64,000 nucleotides of DNA from NCBI RefSeq assembly GCF_041296385.1, contig NC_091013.1, positions 36,363,475-36,427,474 on the forward strand. The letters are read 5' to 3'. The notes under the pieces are model-generated. The model did not search any database. It was not told the origin of the DNA and saw only the letters and a program-made list of their open reading frames with translations. Both the position numbers and the translations under genes were made by a program. Shown here in pieces: positions 12,101-25,600 of the stretch (position 1 is its first letter; each line of letters begins with the position of its first letter). Source of the DNA: Aphelocoma coerulescens. Taxonomy: Eukaryota; Chordata; Aves; Passeriformes; Corvidae.

Positions 12101-15100
12101 CTTCAGGATCCATGAATGCCAAGATCTGAAGTAGAAGTAATAACGTTATGTGATGGGCTGAAAATCAGGCCCTACATCTTTCACTGGTTCCTTTTACCAC
12201 TTAGTTTCAAACATGCTACTTCCTTAGTATCCTACCTTCCTTATTGTCTTTCACTCCTGTTGCTACATTCCTTCTTCTTACTGAGTGAGTAAGAGGATGG
12301 AGACACCGATTTCTGCCTCTCATGAGCCCCAGCCTGTACACAGAGATTCGGCTTCAGTATCCATTTGGGAGTCGTACCACCTGTGGGCTCCATTTATATG
12401 GAAATTAATTTATAGGTGTTGACAATATCTATAGGATCATTTCAAACATTTATGACTCTTCTTTCAATGAAAGCTAACTTCCTTGAAAAAGTCTAGTACT
12501 ACCTTAAGAAGGATATACATTTGAAAATCTGGTTTATTAGCAGCTTGATTTTCAAATACTATTGTTAATTTCACTTTTTAGTCATCCTTATTCTCCTTTT
12601 TGTAAGAAAACCTCAGGCTTGTTCTTTTCACAGAATGCTGTGATTTCCTTGTTCTGTCCCTGCTTGGAAGAATGGATTTTATTCAGAATACAGGCTCCTA
12701 GGCTGAGCATTTTCCCAATTCTCAATATTGTTTGTTTACAATGATCAGGAGCTGCTGGAAAGCAGAACTGAACAAAGTTTGCCATCAACCTTGGATGTTG
12801 TATAATCTGAAATTTCTTAATGTTTCATAGCAAGCTTTTTTACAGCACAGCAGGTGGGCTGCAAAATCTTTCTTTCATGTATTGAAAAGTAAGCATGAAG
12901 TGAATAAGTAAATATGATATTCATATTGGAATGCCCTGTTTGCTGAATTTCTGAACAAACTATATGTGTGCGCCTTAGAAATGAAAGACAATTTTTCTTG
13001 AAGGAGGCAAATAACAGAGTTAAGAATTAGAAGGTTTTGGAACATATTACAGAATAATGTTTCAGTTTTTCATGTTTAAAACAAATTCCTATCATGAGGA
13101 TAGGGAGCAAATAAAATAGGGTGGGTTTGTTTGTTTGAAGAAAGTTATAGAGAAAGTTTGATATAAAAGAAATAGAAAGTTTACAGGTGAAGTTTGATAG
13201 TCCTATAAAGCCAGTCCATCTTTCTAGATTGCTTACACTAGTCTTGGAAATCAGCTCTTGGTAAGTCCTAGATATTTAATCTCAGCTGCTTTTAATACTA
13301 TTCAAGAATGATTTCATAAATTAGCTTTTATTTTTTACTCATAAGTGGCTGAAAAATCATATCTGTTGAAGCTAAAACAAGCTGTCTGAAATGCTGATAG
13401 GAATGTTGTAACTATTCTCATTGCCTAAGCAGTTGCTTGATAGGATGTCCATAAAATATTTAATTAGGACTGAAAGAGGAAAACATTTTAGAGATAACTT
13501 GAATCCAAGATACCTCATCTGTGTGAGAAGTCTGACATGTCTCAGTTTTAGAATTTTGAATTAGAAAGAAAGACATAAATTAATTTCTACCCTCCTTGTA
13601 GACAAAATGGCGTGATATGAGTGTAGTCATTTAGTAGAGATAAATGCCTTTGTTTATAATTTATTCAATCAACCAATGCTGCATGACTGAATATGAAGAT
13701 GTACAATCTATTTTTAAAATATGAAGTAATCTTATATTAACTTTAATTAGTCATTATTAGGTAGTAATTTATATTCCTACAGGTACTCTTAGGTAATTGG
13801 AAATATATAGAAATGGAAGCAGTACTGGAAAATTAAAAATAAGAAGCTTTTAAAATAGATAGTTACTGTAAATATTAATGATATATATAAAAAATAAGCA
13901 ATAAACTAGAATCCAAAATCTTTAAATCTGAAGTGTAGATTTTTTTTCCTGTTCTTCATCTATCAGGAACTTATTCTAGAAAAGATGAACATATTCTAAG
14001 CTAATTAATGAATTCCTGAAATCTAAGTTTGGTTTTTTACTTTATACTTTTTGCTCATGCAAATTAAATATAAATGAAAACTTCATAAAGAAATCTGTGA
14101 AATACTGTGTGAGTCTGATTGTAAATTAGAGACTTTTTAAATTAAAAACTTTATATTGCCTTAAATAACAAATAGATTAGTGCTGGGAATAAGTAGTAAA
14201 AATTTTTTATTCCAAGTGAAAATCAGTCCATGTCAGAAATTTATGGTAAAAATGTGGTTTGCAAAATTTTGAAAAAGCCACTGTGTATATCCACTTAAAA
14301 CTGTGGATCACATATGGTGGTGTGGACTTTTAACATCATAACAGAAGGTAAAATTTTAAGCCCAGGGTAGAATTTTCAGATAGCTTTTCAACAGTGTAGT
14401 TTTCTTTTTTCTAAGGTTTTCCCCAAAATTCTGGGATCAGAATTGTCCCAGGTGACCATATGAAACCACCTGCAACACCAAGATGCGCATTTTCACTGAG
14501 TACTTTTTTTCCCCTTTAGTCCATAAGACCTAACAGGTCTGACGTGTTGTTTATTTCATGTTACTCCAGACATCTGCACTTGACAAGGTAAATTATGGAC
14601 TGAAACTCCTGATTTATCTTAAATACTTATGAAGTCAAGGAAAATTATGATGTTTCAGATGGCATCAAAGTAAGATCAGTCCCATTCCTCTCTTTTGTCT
14701 GACCTCAAATGTATAGACAGAAATCAGGTCATTAAAAAAAGATTCCTTCCTCTTTACCTAAGTATCCTTTTTCTCATGATTCTTTGGCCAACACACCAGA
14801 CAATAACAGGAAGCAGAGTTTTACAAGGCAATTTTATTAAAAATACAAAATGGATACTGTGAAAGACAAACATACAGTATGCCAATTACTCTGAGAAATA
14901 ACAGTATGACCTCATTATAGCAGAGTCATAGAAGATAATCAGATAATGCAAAGGATCATGTTAATCTGTGCACAAAATGCAATTCATATTATCAGAAAAA
15001 AAAAATGTGAAGGAAAATAGTGTAAAATGTATCATAATCCCCAGATTTCCTGACCAAAAAACCTGCACAAAAAATGCTTCAAAAAGAATTGGTTTATGGT

Positions 15101-15445
15101 TAAGGTATTTCCTTTCTGTCAGCCAAGAAACTCTGGGCATTATGACTGACATCTGTGAATATCCCTTCCCTTAGGTTTCAGAGAAGCAAAAGGTTTTAAT
15201 AAAAATCAAGAAATGCTTATGAGGATAGACTTACTGGGTCTTTGGGATCATTCATCAGTACAGTGCAGGGGTAATCCTAAAACTGTCATGAAAAATTCTG
15301 ATTAATGAATGTCTCAAGAGGCTAAGACATTGCGTGAAGTTCAGGAAAGCCCTGGCCCTGCCTTCAGAGACAACATTTGCAATTGAAATGTAATAGCATA
15401 TTATTTACCTAAACAGTTGTACTGAATAGTGTATCCCAGTAATGG
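9136..15445. other. Unique AT-rich DNA, no gene seen
   Basis: About 6.3 kb with no recognisable coding exon, RNA gene or transposon. Base composition is strongly A+T rich, with particularly AT-dense patches at about 10550-10620 and 13680-13900. The longest open frames are about 60-68 codons and several overlap on both strands, which fits chance. Confidence 0.55.
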
Positions 15446-15464
15446 TGCTGCTGCTGCTGCTGCT
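15446..15464 (+). repeat. (TGC)6 trinucleotide microsatellite
   Basis: Six uninterrupted CTG/TGC units. The tract is not inside a visible reading frame of any length. It is a potential length-polymorphic marker of the CTG/CAG class. Confidence 0.9.
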
Positions 15465-17252
15465 ATTATGGTTGAAGAAGATAAGAAGAAACAGTAAAGA
15501 AAAGGAAAATCATTGAATTTATATCCCTAAAAAGCAACTTTCCTCCTACAACTCTGTATATGTTTCTCTTTTTCCCATAACATAACTGCACCACAACTCT
15601 TTTCCTCATTTTTTTGCTCCTTCTCCCTGCAACAGTTCTTTCATTCTGCTAGTACCAATTACTTTTTCTCTCAGAGGGCAATTTTTTAGTACCTTATTTG
15701 TTAAACTCTCTGCTCTAGAATTGTAGCTGTTCTCTCTATTTCAGAATTAAAGAAAGGCCTGTGTGCCTAAAAGCTTGTCTAGTTTTTGAGGTTTTTTTCC
15801 CCAGCTATACTACTTTGGCCTAATAAAAGGTTTGTCCTTTCTTAGAAGTCTTGTTTGCCTGCACTGTGCATGAGGCTTGGAACATGCAATGGTGAAACTA
15901 TACATATTGCTGTATAAAGTCAAGGGCAGTCCAGGTTATTGTTACTTTTTTACCAAGGTTGTTTCAATAATTTTTCTCTAAGAATCACCTGTAGTGAATG
16001 TGCTTATATTTTATTTACATCAGTTAAACTGTAGAAAGTTTCTGCTTCTGTATTATGTACGACTGAAGCTACAGTGGGCAGCAGATTCTGTTAAAATGAT
16101 AACTTTTCTGTCTTAACCATTATTTAGCTTTGTTTCACTTGTGTTCTCTCAAACTCTTAGAAATTACAAATGTCTTTTGTGTTCACCTGTCCCTCTGTGC
16201 CTCCCTCCCTGTTCCCCTTTCTGTAGACCATTCTCTCTTTACTTCTCCTTCTCTGGCTTAAGGGAAGCTATGGATTCCCAAAAGAAAAGGAAAAATAAAA
16301 TGCTATAATTACAAGTACTTATCACAGGTAGGAACTGGCTACCTCTGATTGCAAACAGCAGTGTGGCTGCTTTAAAGTGGAGGAGGGAAAACTTTCTGTA
16401 ACTACTAGTTAAAAGCATAAGCTCTCATTCTAAGACTAAATGATTTGAGCCAATGCCAAGGATAAGGAGAGAGAGGCGTTCCCTGCTCTGTGCAAGCAGT
16501 TTGTGGCTCTCTTTAACACTTGAGCAAGAGTGTTGAGGAATACGCCTTTCCATAGGAATTTGCAATACTAGAATTAGTGTGTGACATTCACTCTTTTTAC
16601 TGGTGGGATTGATTAGAAGACCAGTTTAACCTTAAAAGCTTATAGTTTTCTGTAAATACCTTCAACCTCTTCCTTCTTTTTATTTGCACAGCTGTACACA
16701 GCTTTGGTTGGTTGTTTTTGAGCAAATTATATCTGAGAAACAGTTTCTTACAGTGGGCGTGAGGAAATAAGGGATAATAAATGACAGCTACCCATGAACA
16801 CATAAAGATGACAGAGAAAACCAATCAGAAAATGTCACCTGTTTGACTCAGATGGGACCACAGTACTGTTGCTGTATGAAGCTTCAGCTTAAGATATTTT
16901 ATGTTATTCAAAATAGAACCTTCCAACAAATACCATTTCCTTGTCTCATGTCAAATAAAAAGAAATAAAGATCAGGAAAATGGAAGTATTTTTCTAAAGG
17001 GGAGGGAACCCCGAAGTCCCTGACTCTGGCTCTGGGTTTTCTCTTCTTTACTTTTCTTTCTTTTCTTCTTCCTTCAGTTTATGAATAGGAAAATAAAAAA
17101 ATAAAATAATTTTTACAAATTTGCAGCTCAGTTCATTCTTCCTTTATCTTTCCCTTGAGGAATTAATAGTTTTAGTCAAAATAACTATACCCTTCTCTTT
17201 TGCATTTTCCTCCTTGAGAATGAATTATTCCAATAATTGTTCCAATACATGA
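15465..17252. other. Unique AT-rich DNA, no gene seen
   Basis: No recognisable gene or transposon. There is a pyrimidine-rich stretch at about 16190-16260. The 75-codon - strand frame at 16597-16824 has no recognisable motif and no visible splice or promoter context. Confidence 0.55.
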
Positions 17253-17444
17253 ACACACACACACACAGACACACAAACAAAAAAACCAACCAACCAAACA
17301 AACAAACAAACACAAAACCAAAGAAAACCAAAGAAAACACCAAAACCAAACCGAACAAAAAACAAATAAACAACCAAAAAACAACAACAACAAAAAAAAA
17401 AAAAAAAAACAAAAAAAAAAACAAAAAAAAAAAAAACAAAAAAA
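17253..17444 (+). repeat. A/C-only simple-sequence tract, 190 bp
   Basis: The + strand is almost entirely A and C with very few G or T for about 190 bp. It grades from (AC)n (17253-17276) through CCAA and CAAA units (17285-17310), then mixed AAACC units, into long A runs broken by single C bases (17391-17444). Several overlapping open frames on both strands (for example an 84-codon Lys/Asn/Thr-rich one and Phe-rich ones on the - strand) are products of the absence of T or A in one strand and are not genes. The gradation suggests successive expansion of short repeats, possibly from the A-rich tail of a lost retroposon. Confidence 0.9.
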
Positions 17445-20179
17445 GAATGGCAAGGGCTGTTTTGACTTTTAGTTTATATACTGCATGCTAGCATTAAAAA
17501 CATAGAGAATACAAATGCCATATGTAACCTACATTTCCTGCTACACTTTGGTCATTTGCTTTTAAGGAATTTATGTAGAGTATATGTCAATCATCCTTTA
17601 TCCACCTTGCACATGTTGTGTTACTTCTCATATTCTACTATATGAAAGACTGTCTTTTTCCAAAAGATATCCAAATTTAAGATGTATCTCACAGATTGCA
17701 TCTGCCTGCTGCTGTGCCTGCTGTCATTGCTCCTGTCACCAATATAAATGCAAGCAATCAGAGCAACAGTGAGGCAGACAAAGGTGGTGACAAAAGCAAT
17801 GGGGTCAGGAAAAGAGGTGTCAGTAATGCCACAGTTGCCATAATTTACCTGTATGGGGAGAGCTCAGCTCATGCACTGCTGTATTTTAAAATCTGGAAAA
17901 TAAGGTGTTGTTTATCTTTTTAGACTGGTTCTCTTTAGACCTTATGAAGGTTTCTTTGCGTGTTTAGCTCCTACACTTCAAGTCAAAGCAAACTTCAGAG
18001 AGACTGTTCACAGAGCATTAAGTTGAAAATATATGTGGGCACAGACTTCCTTCCTTAAGCACAAGAAAATCCTGTTTCAAACACAAACACAGTCTGATCA
18101 GTTACTCTATATATTAAGTGAACATCCTGCATTTTTAGTCAAGGGCTGACTATTTATGGGCAGAGGGGGGAAGACAGAAACAACATCAGAGCTATGTCAC
18201 AATTCTGTACTAACCTCTTAAATATGCAAATCAAATAAGGAGTGCAAACTGGTGCTTAGGGGTTCAAAGTAAGTTCATGAATGCCATTATCTCAGTTTCT
18301 CATATTTTTATGTTAAACTGTTCAGTTATATCTTCAGTATAATTTTAGAGATAAATTTAAAAGAGAAATGGATTTTTTTTTTTTCGGGATAGAGATTCAA
18401 CTAAACTTGGCAACTTAATTTCATACAAAAACTCTGTACTCTGCTAAGAGCTGATGAAGAACCTAAAATTAAAAAACTGGACTGAAAACTGATGCATAAA
18501 AAGAAAGTATATTAAATGCCCAAGTGCATAGCATTTTTTTTTTTTTTTAAGAGCTTTCATAAGAGTTAATTTGAATGTTGCTCATTAACTGGCTGAAAAA
18601 GTTCTAAAGCTTACTCAGTTTTATATTCCATATCCTTAACGGTCCTGTATTCCAGCCCAATGATAATGGGACTCGATTCTTAAACTGGACTGGAATCAAA
18701 ATGTCCAAGTTCAGTTTCCAGATCTCCTATGAAGGTCCCCATTGCTTTCAGCAAGCCTGAACCTCAATTTTTCATCATTAAAATGGAACATGATGTTTTT
18801 TCTTATTTCTCTTTGAAATAAAGAGATTGTTTTTATAATGTGCTGCATGATATCTAGTCCTAAGGATCTATGATCTCCTTTATTATCTACTTGCTCTGCT
18901 ACATAATAGAGAAATAACATTTAACTATGTTTTGGTTCAACTGAACAGTTTTCCAGGAGCCACCCTGGATGAGATCAACTCCTTTCCTGCTTAGCTAACT
19001 ATCTTCCATGAGTCCCATATGTACAAACAGCCCAGAGGAGCAGCTCTTTTGCAGGGTCTGCCTACTCCTGCTTACACTGCAAGTGGGTAAACATAGTTGG
19101 TGTAAGAGTGCAAGGGGAAGCTCTTTGCATTTCAAATAATCAAGATCTGCTCACTTAATAAAGATGTAACTGACTATACTGTGTAAGAATTTTTCTGTAT
19201 TTAGACTACACAGTAATGGTATAGTTATACCAACATACAGCTCACTTCCTGCTTACTCAGTCCAGGTCATGTTAACTGAAAACCACTTTTCTCAGTAACC
19301 TAACAGCTCATCGTAATCTACAATAATGTTCCTCTATTACTTTAGAAAATTAAAGAAAATCACTCCAGTCATCACTTCAGTGAAGAAGATTGGACTCTGG
19401 CTCTGCCAAGTGTGTAATCATGGAGTATGTTTTGCCGTAACCCTAAAATGGGAGATCTATGTCGGGAAAACAATAGTGCTTGTGAGTACTATTGATTAGT
19501 CATCTCAGGACAGATCTGAGAGTGTGCTCCAGCTAATTTAGTCACCTGCAATGACACAAATTAATGTAGGTGACATTTAGGAATCTTCCGTAAAGTCACA
19601 ATTTATAGATATTGCATGGTCACCCCAAAACTGAGACAAGTGGGAGATTCTGTTCAATCACAGATCTTGAAAGAGTAGGGACAGGGGACTGGGCATAGCA
19701 ACATTGCCATACATTAAAGAGCTTATGGTGTACATACCTCTGAAACAATGTGTTTCCTTTCACATGCAAGTATTCTCAATGATACCTTGTGAAAAACAGG
19801 TAAAACCAGGAAATTCCTGAAACCCATAAAAGATGCACCTTCAAAATGCCTTTCTTGACCTACAGTAACAGTAATAAATCTTACCACCTTCATCTCTCTA
19901 GCAGGAACAGTGAATCAAAAACTCAGTTAATCAGACACAGATATTACTGGTATTCTGTTTAGTTTTCTTTCATAAATGATCCGTAATACCTGCCAGCCAT
20001 AGAGTATTTAAAGTTGCAGATCCCCTGACTGAATCTAGATGCTCAAAAGAGAATTAATTTGGCTGCTTTCCACTTCTTCCTCACTTTGAATGTATTTATG
20101 GGAAAATTTACCGAACCAGCACCTTTTCAGTATTCTTCATCTAGAAAGAATTCGTGCTTTAGGCAGAACGTTGCCAGCA
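17445..20179. other. Unique DNA, no gene established
   Basis: No recognisable transposon. The segment 17690-17870 is slightly richer in G+C and holds a 75-codon + strand frame (17696-17923) whose middle lacks the low-complexity look of neighbouring frames; I do not recognise it and discuss it as a weak lead. A 15-base T run lies at 18534-18548. The remainder is AT-rich without visible structure. Confidence 0.5.
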
Positions 20180-20680
20180 GGTCAAATGAGGTGATCCCTC
20201 CCATCTGCTCGGCTCTCGTAAGGCAGATCAGAAGTGCTGGGTGCAGTCATGAGCTCTCAACTACAGGAGAGATAGGGACTTAGTGTAGTAAGTCCAGCAC
20301 AGGGCCACATAGGTAATGAAGGGACTGGAACATTTGTCACACAAGAAGAGGCTGAGAAAGATGAAACTGTTCAGCCTGGAGAAAACAAGAGGAGATCTCA
20401 TCATTGTGTGTAAATTAGTAGAGTGAATAATGAAGATTGAACTTTCTTCTCAGTAATGCCAATGAAAAGAACAAGAGGCAACAGGCACAAACTGACATAC
20501 AAGAAAATCTGTTAAAACATAAGAAAAAACTTACTTCTGAAGGTGGTTGAAAATGAGTTGTCCAGAGATATGGATTCTCCATGCTTGGAGATATTTAAAA
20601 CTCTGCTGGTTAAAACTCTGAGCAACCTGCTTGTATGTGACCTTTCCTCTGAGTGGTTTCATACTCAATGAGACAGTTTT
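20180..20680 (+). mobile_element. Old, diverged CR1 LINE 3' portion, sense on + strand
   Basis: The order of CR1 landmarks is preserved despite heavy divergence: a GTGATCC..CCC..TGCTC segment for the 'VIL.LYSALV' codons (20190-20220), a segment for 'QYKRDMDLL' (about 20255-20285), 'MKGLEHLS' (about 20318-20340), 'RRGEI..LFSLEKTR' (about 20345-20392), a GLKL-like region and an ATGGATTCTCCATGCTTGGA 3' UTR segment (20569-20588). No intact 3' octamer repeat is visible after 20680. Many stops and indels are present. The greater divergence compared with the copies at 48 and 52 kb suggests an older subfamily. Boundaries are approximate. Confidence 0.8.
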
Positions 20681-22244
20681 AATAAAGTCAAGCATTTTCT
20701 ATCAATTAAGCAACAGGGCATGCATTTTCTTGAAACAGAAGAGAACAAGGTTAAATCTGTTAGTGTGTATTGTTATGAATGTGAAATCTGGAAGTTGAAA
20801 TTTGAAAGCCATAGAGTATCTAAATGTCTGATTTATTCTGTGTGTTTCTTGCTGGCAATTCTATGCTTGTCAAAAGCCTCGTTTATGTCCATTTTGCAGA
20901 CCTAGATTTTCTGGGAAAAAATATTAGAAGAATTGCAAGCAATTTTCCTTTGAATTGTTATATAGAGAGGTCCTTATCACCATGAATTGCTGTCTCTTCT
21001 TTTCCCATCTGACCACTTATTTCTGTGTTTTAGTCTGCTGGGTCCTCTTCCAGCTTTTCATTAAGAACGGACCTATGAGCCTGACAAAAGCTATCATAAT
21101 GTTCAGTTTATATCTCCCTGAAAATACTTTTCACATCTTCTTGACACTCACTGAGAAAGATCAACAAATAAACAACTAAATTTAGTTAGGATATTAAAGA
21201 ATTTCCTTGAGATTCTTCTCCTTAACCTACTACCTGGTATTTCCCAGATTCCTTTTGATGTCGTCTTACATAGAAGTGTGCATATATATGTATTGACTTT
21301 CATGCCATTTTGTTATTGCAGAGAAATCTCCAAAAAGTAATTTCCTGTTACATGGTAAATTGAAGGTCTCCCCATGGCTTCCCGTTTTATTTTACTTGAC
21401 CGTTAGTTAAAGATCTGACAGTTGTTAGGAACAATCTTTGTAAGTCCTTTGGGTGGTAACTGGCAAAGCATTTATAATGCACTTCATGTTTGTATTCCTT
21501 AACATCAAACTATAAAATACCAACTTGTGAAAGACTACAATTTACTAGGAGATAACAAGTATTCATGTCTTTTATTCTTGTATTTTTGCTTCGAACGCCG
21601 TAAATCAAACCTGGCACAAGATGAAGGAGCAGCTTATTTTAAGGTGTATGTAAAAAGAATTAAAACTTAAGACTATAAATTTTCATAATATTTATGGGAT
21701 TTTTTTTGTGTCTTCTTTTTTTGACAAGGGCCGATTCAAGTGCAGTAACCCAGGACAGACATGAATGATAAATACACATCCAGATTTGTCGTTCTTATAT
21801 TAATGTACAACATTTCTTAATATATAATATATGAGAAAATTATAATTTTATAAACATAATTTCTTCAAAGAGATATCCTTGTGAAAATTTTATCACCGTT
21901 ATGTTCAACAGACTCTGAAACATTTTTTTGCTGTCACAGAACATGTTGCCCAATCCAGTTTAACCTTCTGAGTACTCTTAGAAACTGAACTCTATGGCTG
22001 GTATAGGGAAACCAAGTTCTTTAGTGCAATATGTTCAAATATGAGATACAGGCCACTATAGTATGCATATGTACACAAAATTTAGTTTAAAAAAATTCTG
22101 CCGAGTCATTGAACCCCATTCAAATAAATGAGTACTCCCACTCTGTAAAACTCAAACAGTTTTAACTAGTATTGCTTTATGTTAATACAGATAAAGCCTT
22201 GAACAATGTTTTTAATGTAACTGACTTGTTTTTTATGGTGATAA
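20681..22244. other. Unique AT-rich DNA, no gene seen
   Basis: No recognisable exon, RNA or transposon. The frame at 20955-21179 (+) encodes a hydrophobic 74-residue sequence with no recognisable family motif, and no promoter, splice or polyadenylation context supports it. Confidence 0.55.
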
Positions 22245-22660
22245 AATTTTCTGTGTTGGGGGACCCAAGAACTGGATGCAGGACTTCAGGTGTGGTTTCA
22301 CCAGAGAGAAGTAAAGGGTCAGTGTCACCTTCCCTAACCTCCTGGCCATGGTGTCTGGGCTGCAAGTGCATGTTGATGGCTCAGCACCCCCACGTCCGTC
22401 TCAGAAGGGCAGCTCTCAATCTGTTCACCCCCAGCCTGTATTGATATTGTGGTTGCCCCAGCCTAGGTGCAGCACCTTGCACTTGGTCTTGTTAAACCTC
22501 ATGAAATTCCCATGCCTCACTTCTCAAGCTTGTCTAGGTCCCTCTGGATGGCATCCTGTCCTTCAGGTGTGTCAACTGCACCACCCAGCTTGGTACCATC
22601 TGCAAATTTTGCTAAGGGTGCACTTGAGCCCTTTGTCTAAATCACTAATGAAGATTTAGT
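22245..22660 (-). mobile_element. CR1 LINE reverse-transcriptase fragment, sense on - strand
   Basis: Read on the - strand from about 22655 downwards, the sequence matches the second half of the CR1 ORF2 reverse transcriptase: '[15 protein letters not shown]' (the FADD catalytic motif, here FADG, so the second catalytic Asp is lost), '[18 protein letters not shown]', a 'GLTRPSARCCT'-like stretch representing 'FN..KCKVLHLG' in a shifted frame, and finally 'GETTPEVLHPVLGS', a shifted-frame version of 'VRPHLEYC.QFW'. The element stops at about 22245, before the ORF2 C-terminus and the 3' UTR, so it is cut at both ends. Frames are broken several times. The + strand open frames here are antisense shadows. 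Confidence 0.88.
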
Positions 22661-25600
22661 TTCTAGTGGCATCATAAAATTCTTTGGATTCACAACAAAG
22701 TCTAAAAATAGAAGAGCGATAACAAGGAAAAAAACACTCAAAATAAAGCAGTAAATGGTAACAACAACAATGAGGTATTTCCAGGCTTATACACCATATG
22801 AAGTGGTCTGATGAGAGAGATGCCTCTCTATCACTCAGGTACAGAATTCAAGCGCTCCATGTGATATTCTAAGATTAAGCTCTTCCTCCTGAGTTTGTCC
22901 CTGAATCTCTGGTTCTTTCTTCCAGCAGAATGTCAGGAATGGCAACTTCTTCCTGTAAGAGTCACCATTTGCCTACTTTTCCCTTGTCCTAAAGTCCTTG
23001 TCCTTTGTAAGCTGTGATTTCTTTGTTTAAGGTATGACATTCGTTATGATAATAAGAAGAGTATTAGAGCAAAGTTGCATCCAGAATTCAACAACGTGCT
23101 GTCTATTTAAGTGTGCTTTCTGTCTGTGACCTTCCTGCAGCAGCTACTGTCCCACATATCAATGAGTTCACAGTGGGAGTACATGAAAAGGGTGTAGATG
23201 ATAAGGATGGAAAAAGATTCAAAGCCAGAAGATGTTGAAACTGCATAGAATGCCCATTACTATGGTATACAGGAGTTAGTGGACATCAGAAGACTATTCA
23301 AGAAGACTGCATGCTGAGAAAGAATGGGTTTTTGTAAAGGAAAACCTGCACTGGTTGTTGGTATTTGAAAAGATACCCACAGAGTTAACTTTTCAGATGC
23401 CATATAAGCTTTCATGAGTTGTGTCACCTCCAAATATTCTTGTTAGTGTGGAGGTACTCTCTTTTAAATTACGGGGTAAGACAAGAATAGAGTGAAAATA
23501 AGTGAAAACCACTTCAGAAGAGATTTTGTTTCGCTTGCTTTCCTTTCATTTTTGTTTTTTGTTTGGTTTTTTTTCCCCATGAAGATAAATACATAATTTT
23601 GAATTCAGAATGAGAGGGAAAAAGCAGAACCAACAAACATATATGTCTGGGTAACGTTTCTTTTTTTTGGTGTGGGCTATATTGAGTATATTGAGTTAGT
23701 ATTGTTCTGCTGTGTAATTTTTCAACTTGTCACTTTTAGTTTAGCAATAGGCTTTGTGAAGAACAGAACTTTTTAAGGTAATGTAACTCTTTCCATTGTC
23801 ATGAATGAAATTTCTGATCATAACACAGAAAACTTCTTCCTTACTTACTTCTCTCTTAAATAATCAGAACAGCAAGCAAGACTAACAGTCAGGACTCAAG
23901 TTCTTCTTGTTGTTCATTCTTATGTATAAGAAAAGACAGAAAGGGATTTCTTATACCCCATCTGAATATTCTAACCAGCAGTACTGGGCATGTTTTTCAG
24001 TCTGAAATGGTCTCGGTTTCATCATAATATAGAATGGAAATAATTTGTTAATAAAATTATTCTTTCCATAAAATGATAAGAAATGTATGTTCAGCCAGCT
24101 ATATTTCAGATTTTCAAGTGAAGTCAAAAGAATAGGTTAGTTAAGATTTTTTTTTTTTTTAATTTAATGTTCTTTTAATGTTCTTTTTCTGAGAACTGTA
24201 TCATTTGGTGCCATCTGGTTTATTAGAAGTGTGTTTCCTCTTCGTAAGTACTAACGAAAAGGTATTGCAAAGGTGAGTGACATCAGAAGAAGGTAAATCA
24301 TGCCAAATTAGCTGAAATCTTAAAGGCTAGGCTTTTCATATGTCCATCTTATCAGGTTCATATTTAGGAGATAATGGAGGGATAATGGCTGTCTCTGGAG
24401 GAATAGATAAAAATGCAAACCGTGCTTCCCTAGTCTACTCTGTCATGGCCAAGTACACTGAGGAATAACACCTAATGTATTGTGTCTGAGAAAAAGGATG
24501 GATGTATGAGATGCAGTTAAGTGAAAAAAGCTGGAACATCCTTACAGAACAGTAGAACTGTGGTAGCTAAAACAATTCCTAAAACAATTTCTCCTTAAGT
24601 GATGTTTCCTACTTTTTTGAAGAAAATACTAAAAAGAAAAAAAAAATACTCAAATTCAGTCCAGAAATTCAGGGCTGGTTTACAGGAAGCTTATTCCTTA
24701 TATACATAGAGACTCGCAGTTGAATAATCTGACTTGGTTAAACTTCATGTGGGTGGAGTTCAAATTTACACTGGAAAAGCTTGAGGAAATAAATTGATCT
24801 TTTAACATCATTGGACAAACAGTTCTTTTAGCTCATGTTAATTAGAAAGTTAGAGGGGTTTTTTACAGAAGTAATGATAAACTTTTTCACTCTTCTTGCA
24901 TCACACAGTGTAAAAATAGTGCCTTTTAATGAATGATATGTGCATGTAATCATCAATATACAGCAGTAACCATATCTAATACTTTATGCTGGAAGACATA
25001 AAATTGCAGAGTAAGGACATACTAAGAGGGAAAAACCAGGACATGTCTAACCTGCTTTCATAGATTCTCTCTTAAATATATGGATTTGTGCTGTGCTTAA
25101 TGGTACTTTATAGTGCTTGAAAATCATCGTGGTACTATTTATTATAGCCCTGACTCTTCTGCTCATAAAGTTTGTACTTGGAGAAAATGACATATGTTGG
25201 TATACCCCAACATTAAGTTCTGAATGAATTTTAACTTGTAGCAGGCCTGAATGAATAGTCCAAACATCTATGAGGTACTTCAAGCTCTTTGCTTCCATTT
25301 AGAGTAATAACACTTGAGAGTTTCCAACAACTTTCAGGAGCAGAAGTTGTATTTTATTAAAAATTTGTAATGTTTAAACACTTGTTAATAATAAAAATCA
25401 CCTACAGTATAGCTAGCCTTGAGAAAATTTCATTGCCTATACTAAAAACAATGTTGTGGCAGAAAAACAGAGATATGTAAAATCTCCTTTGAAGTGTTTT
25501 TTTTCTTAGTAATAATGTGTATTTAGGTACAGTGTACACAGTATTAGGTCCTCAAGAGCTGAGTTACCAATTCAGACAGAACTTGTGAATCGTTAAAGTC

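Noticed and set aside
17172..17491. Overlapping frames of 84-93 codons on both strands
   Set aside because: They are translations of the A/C simple-sequence tract.
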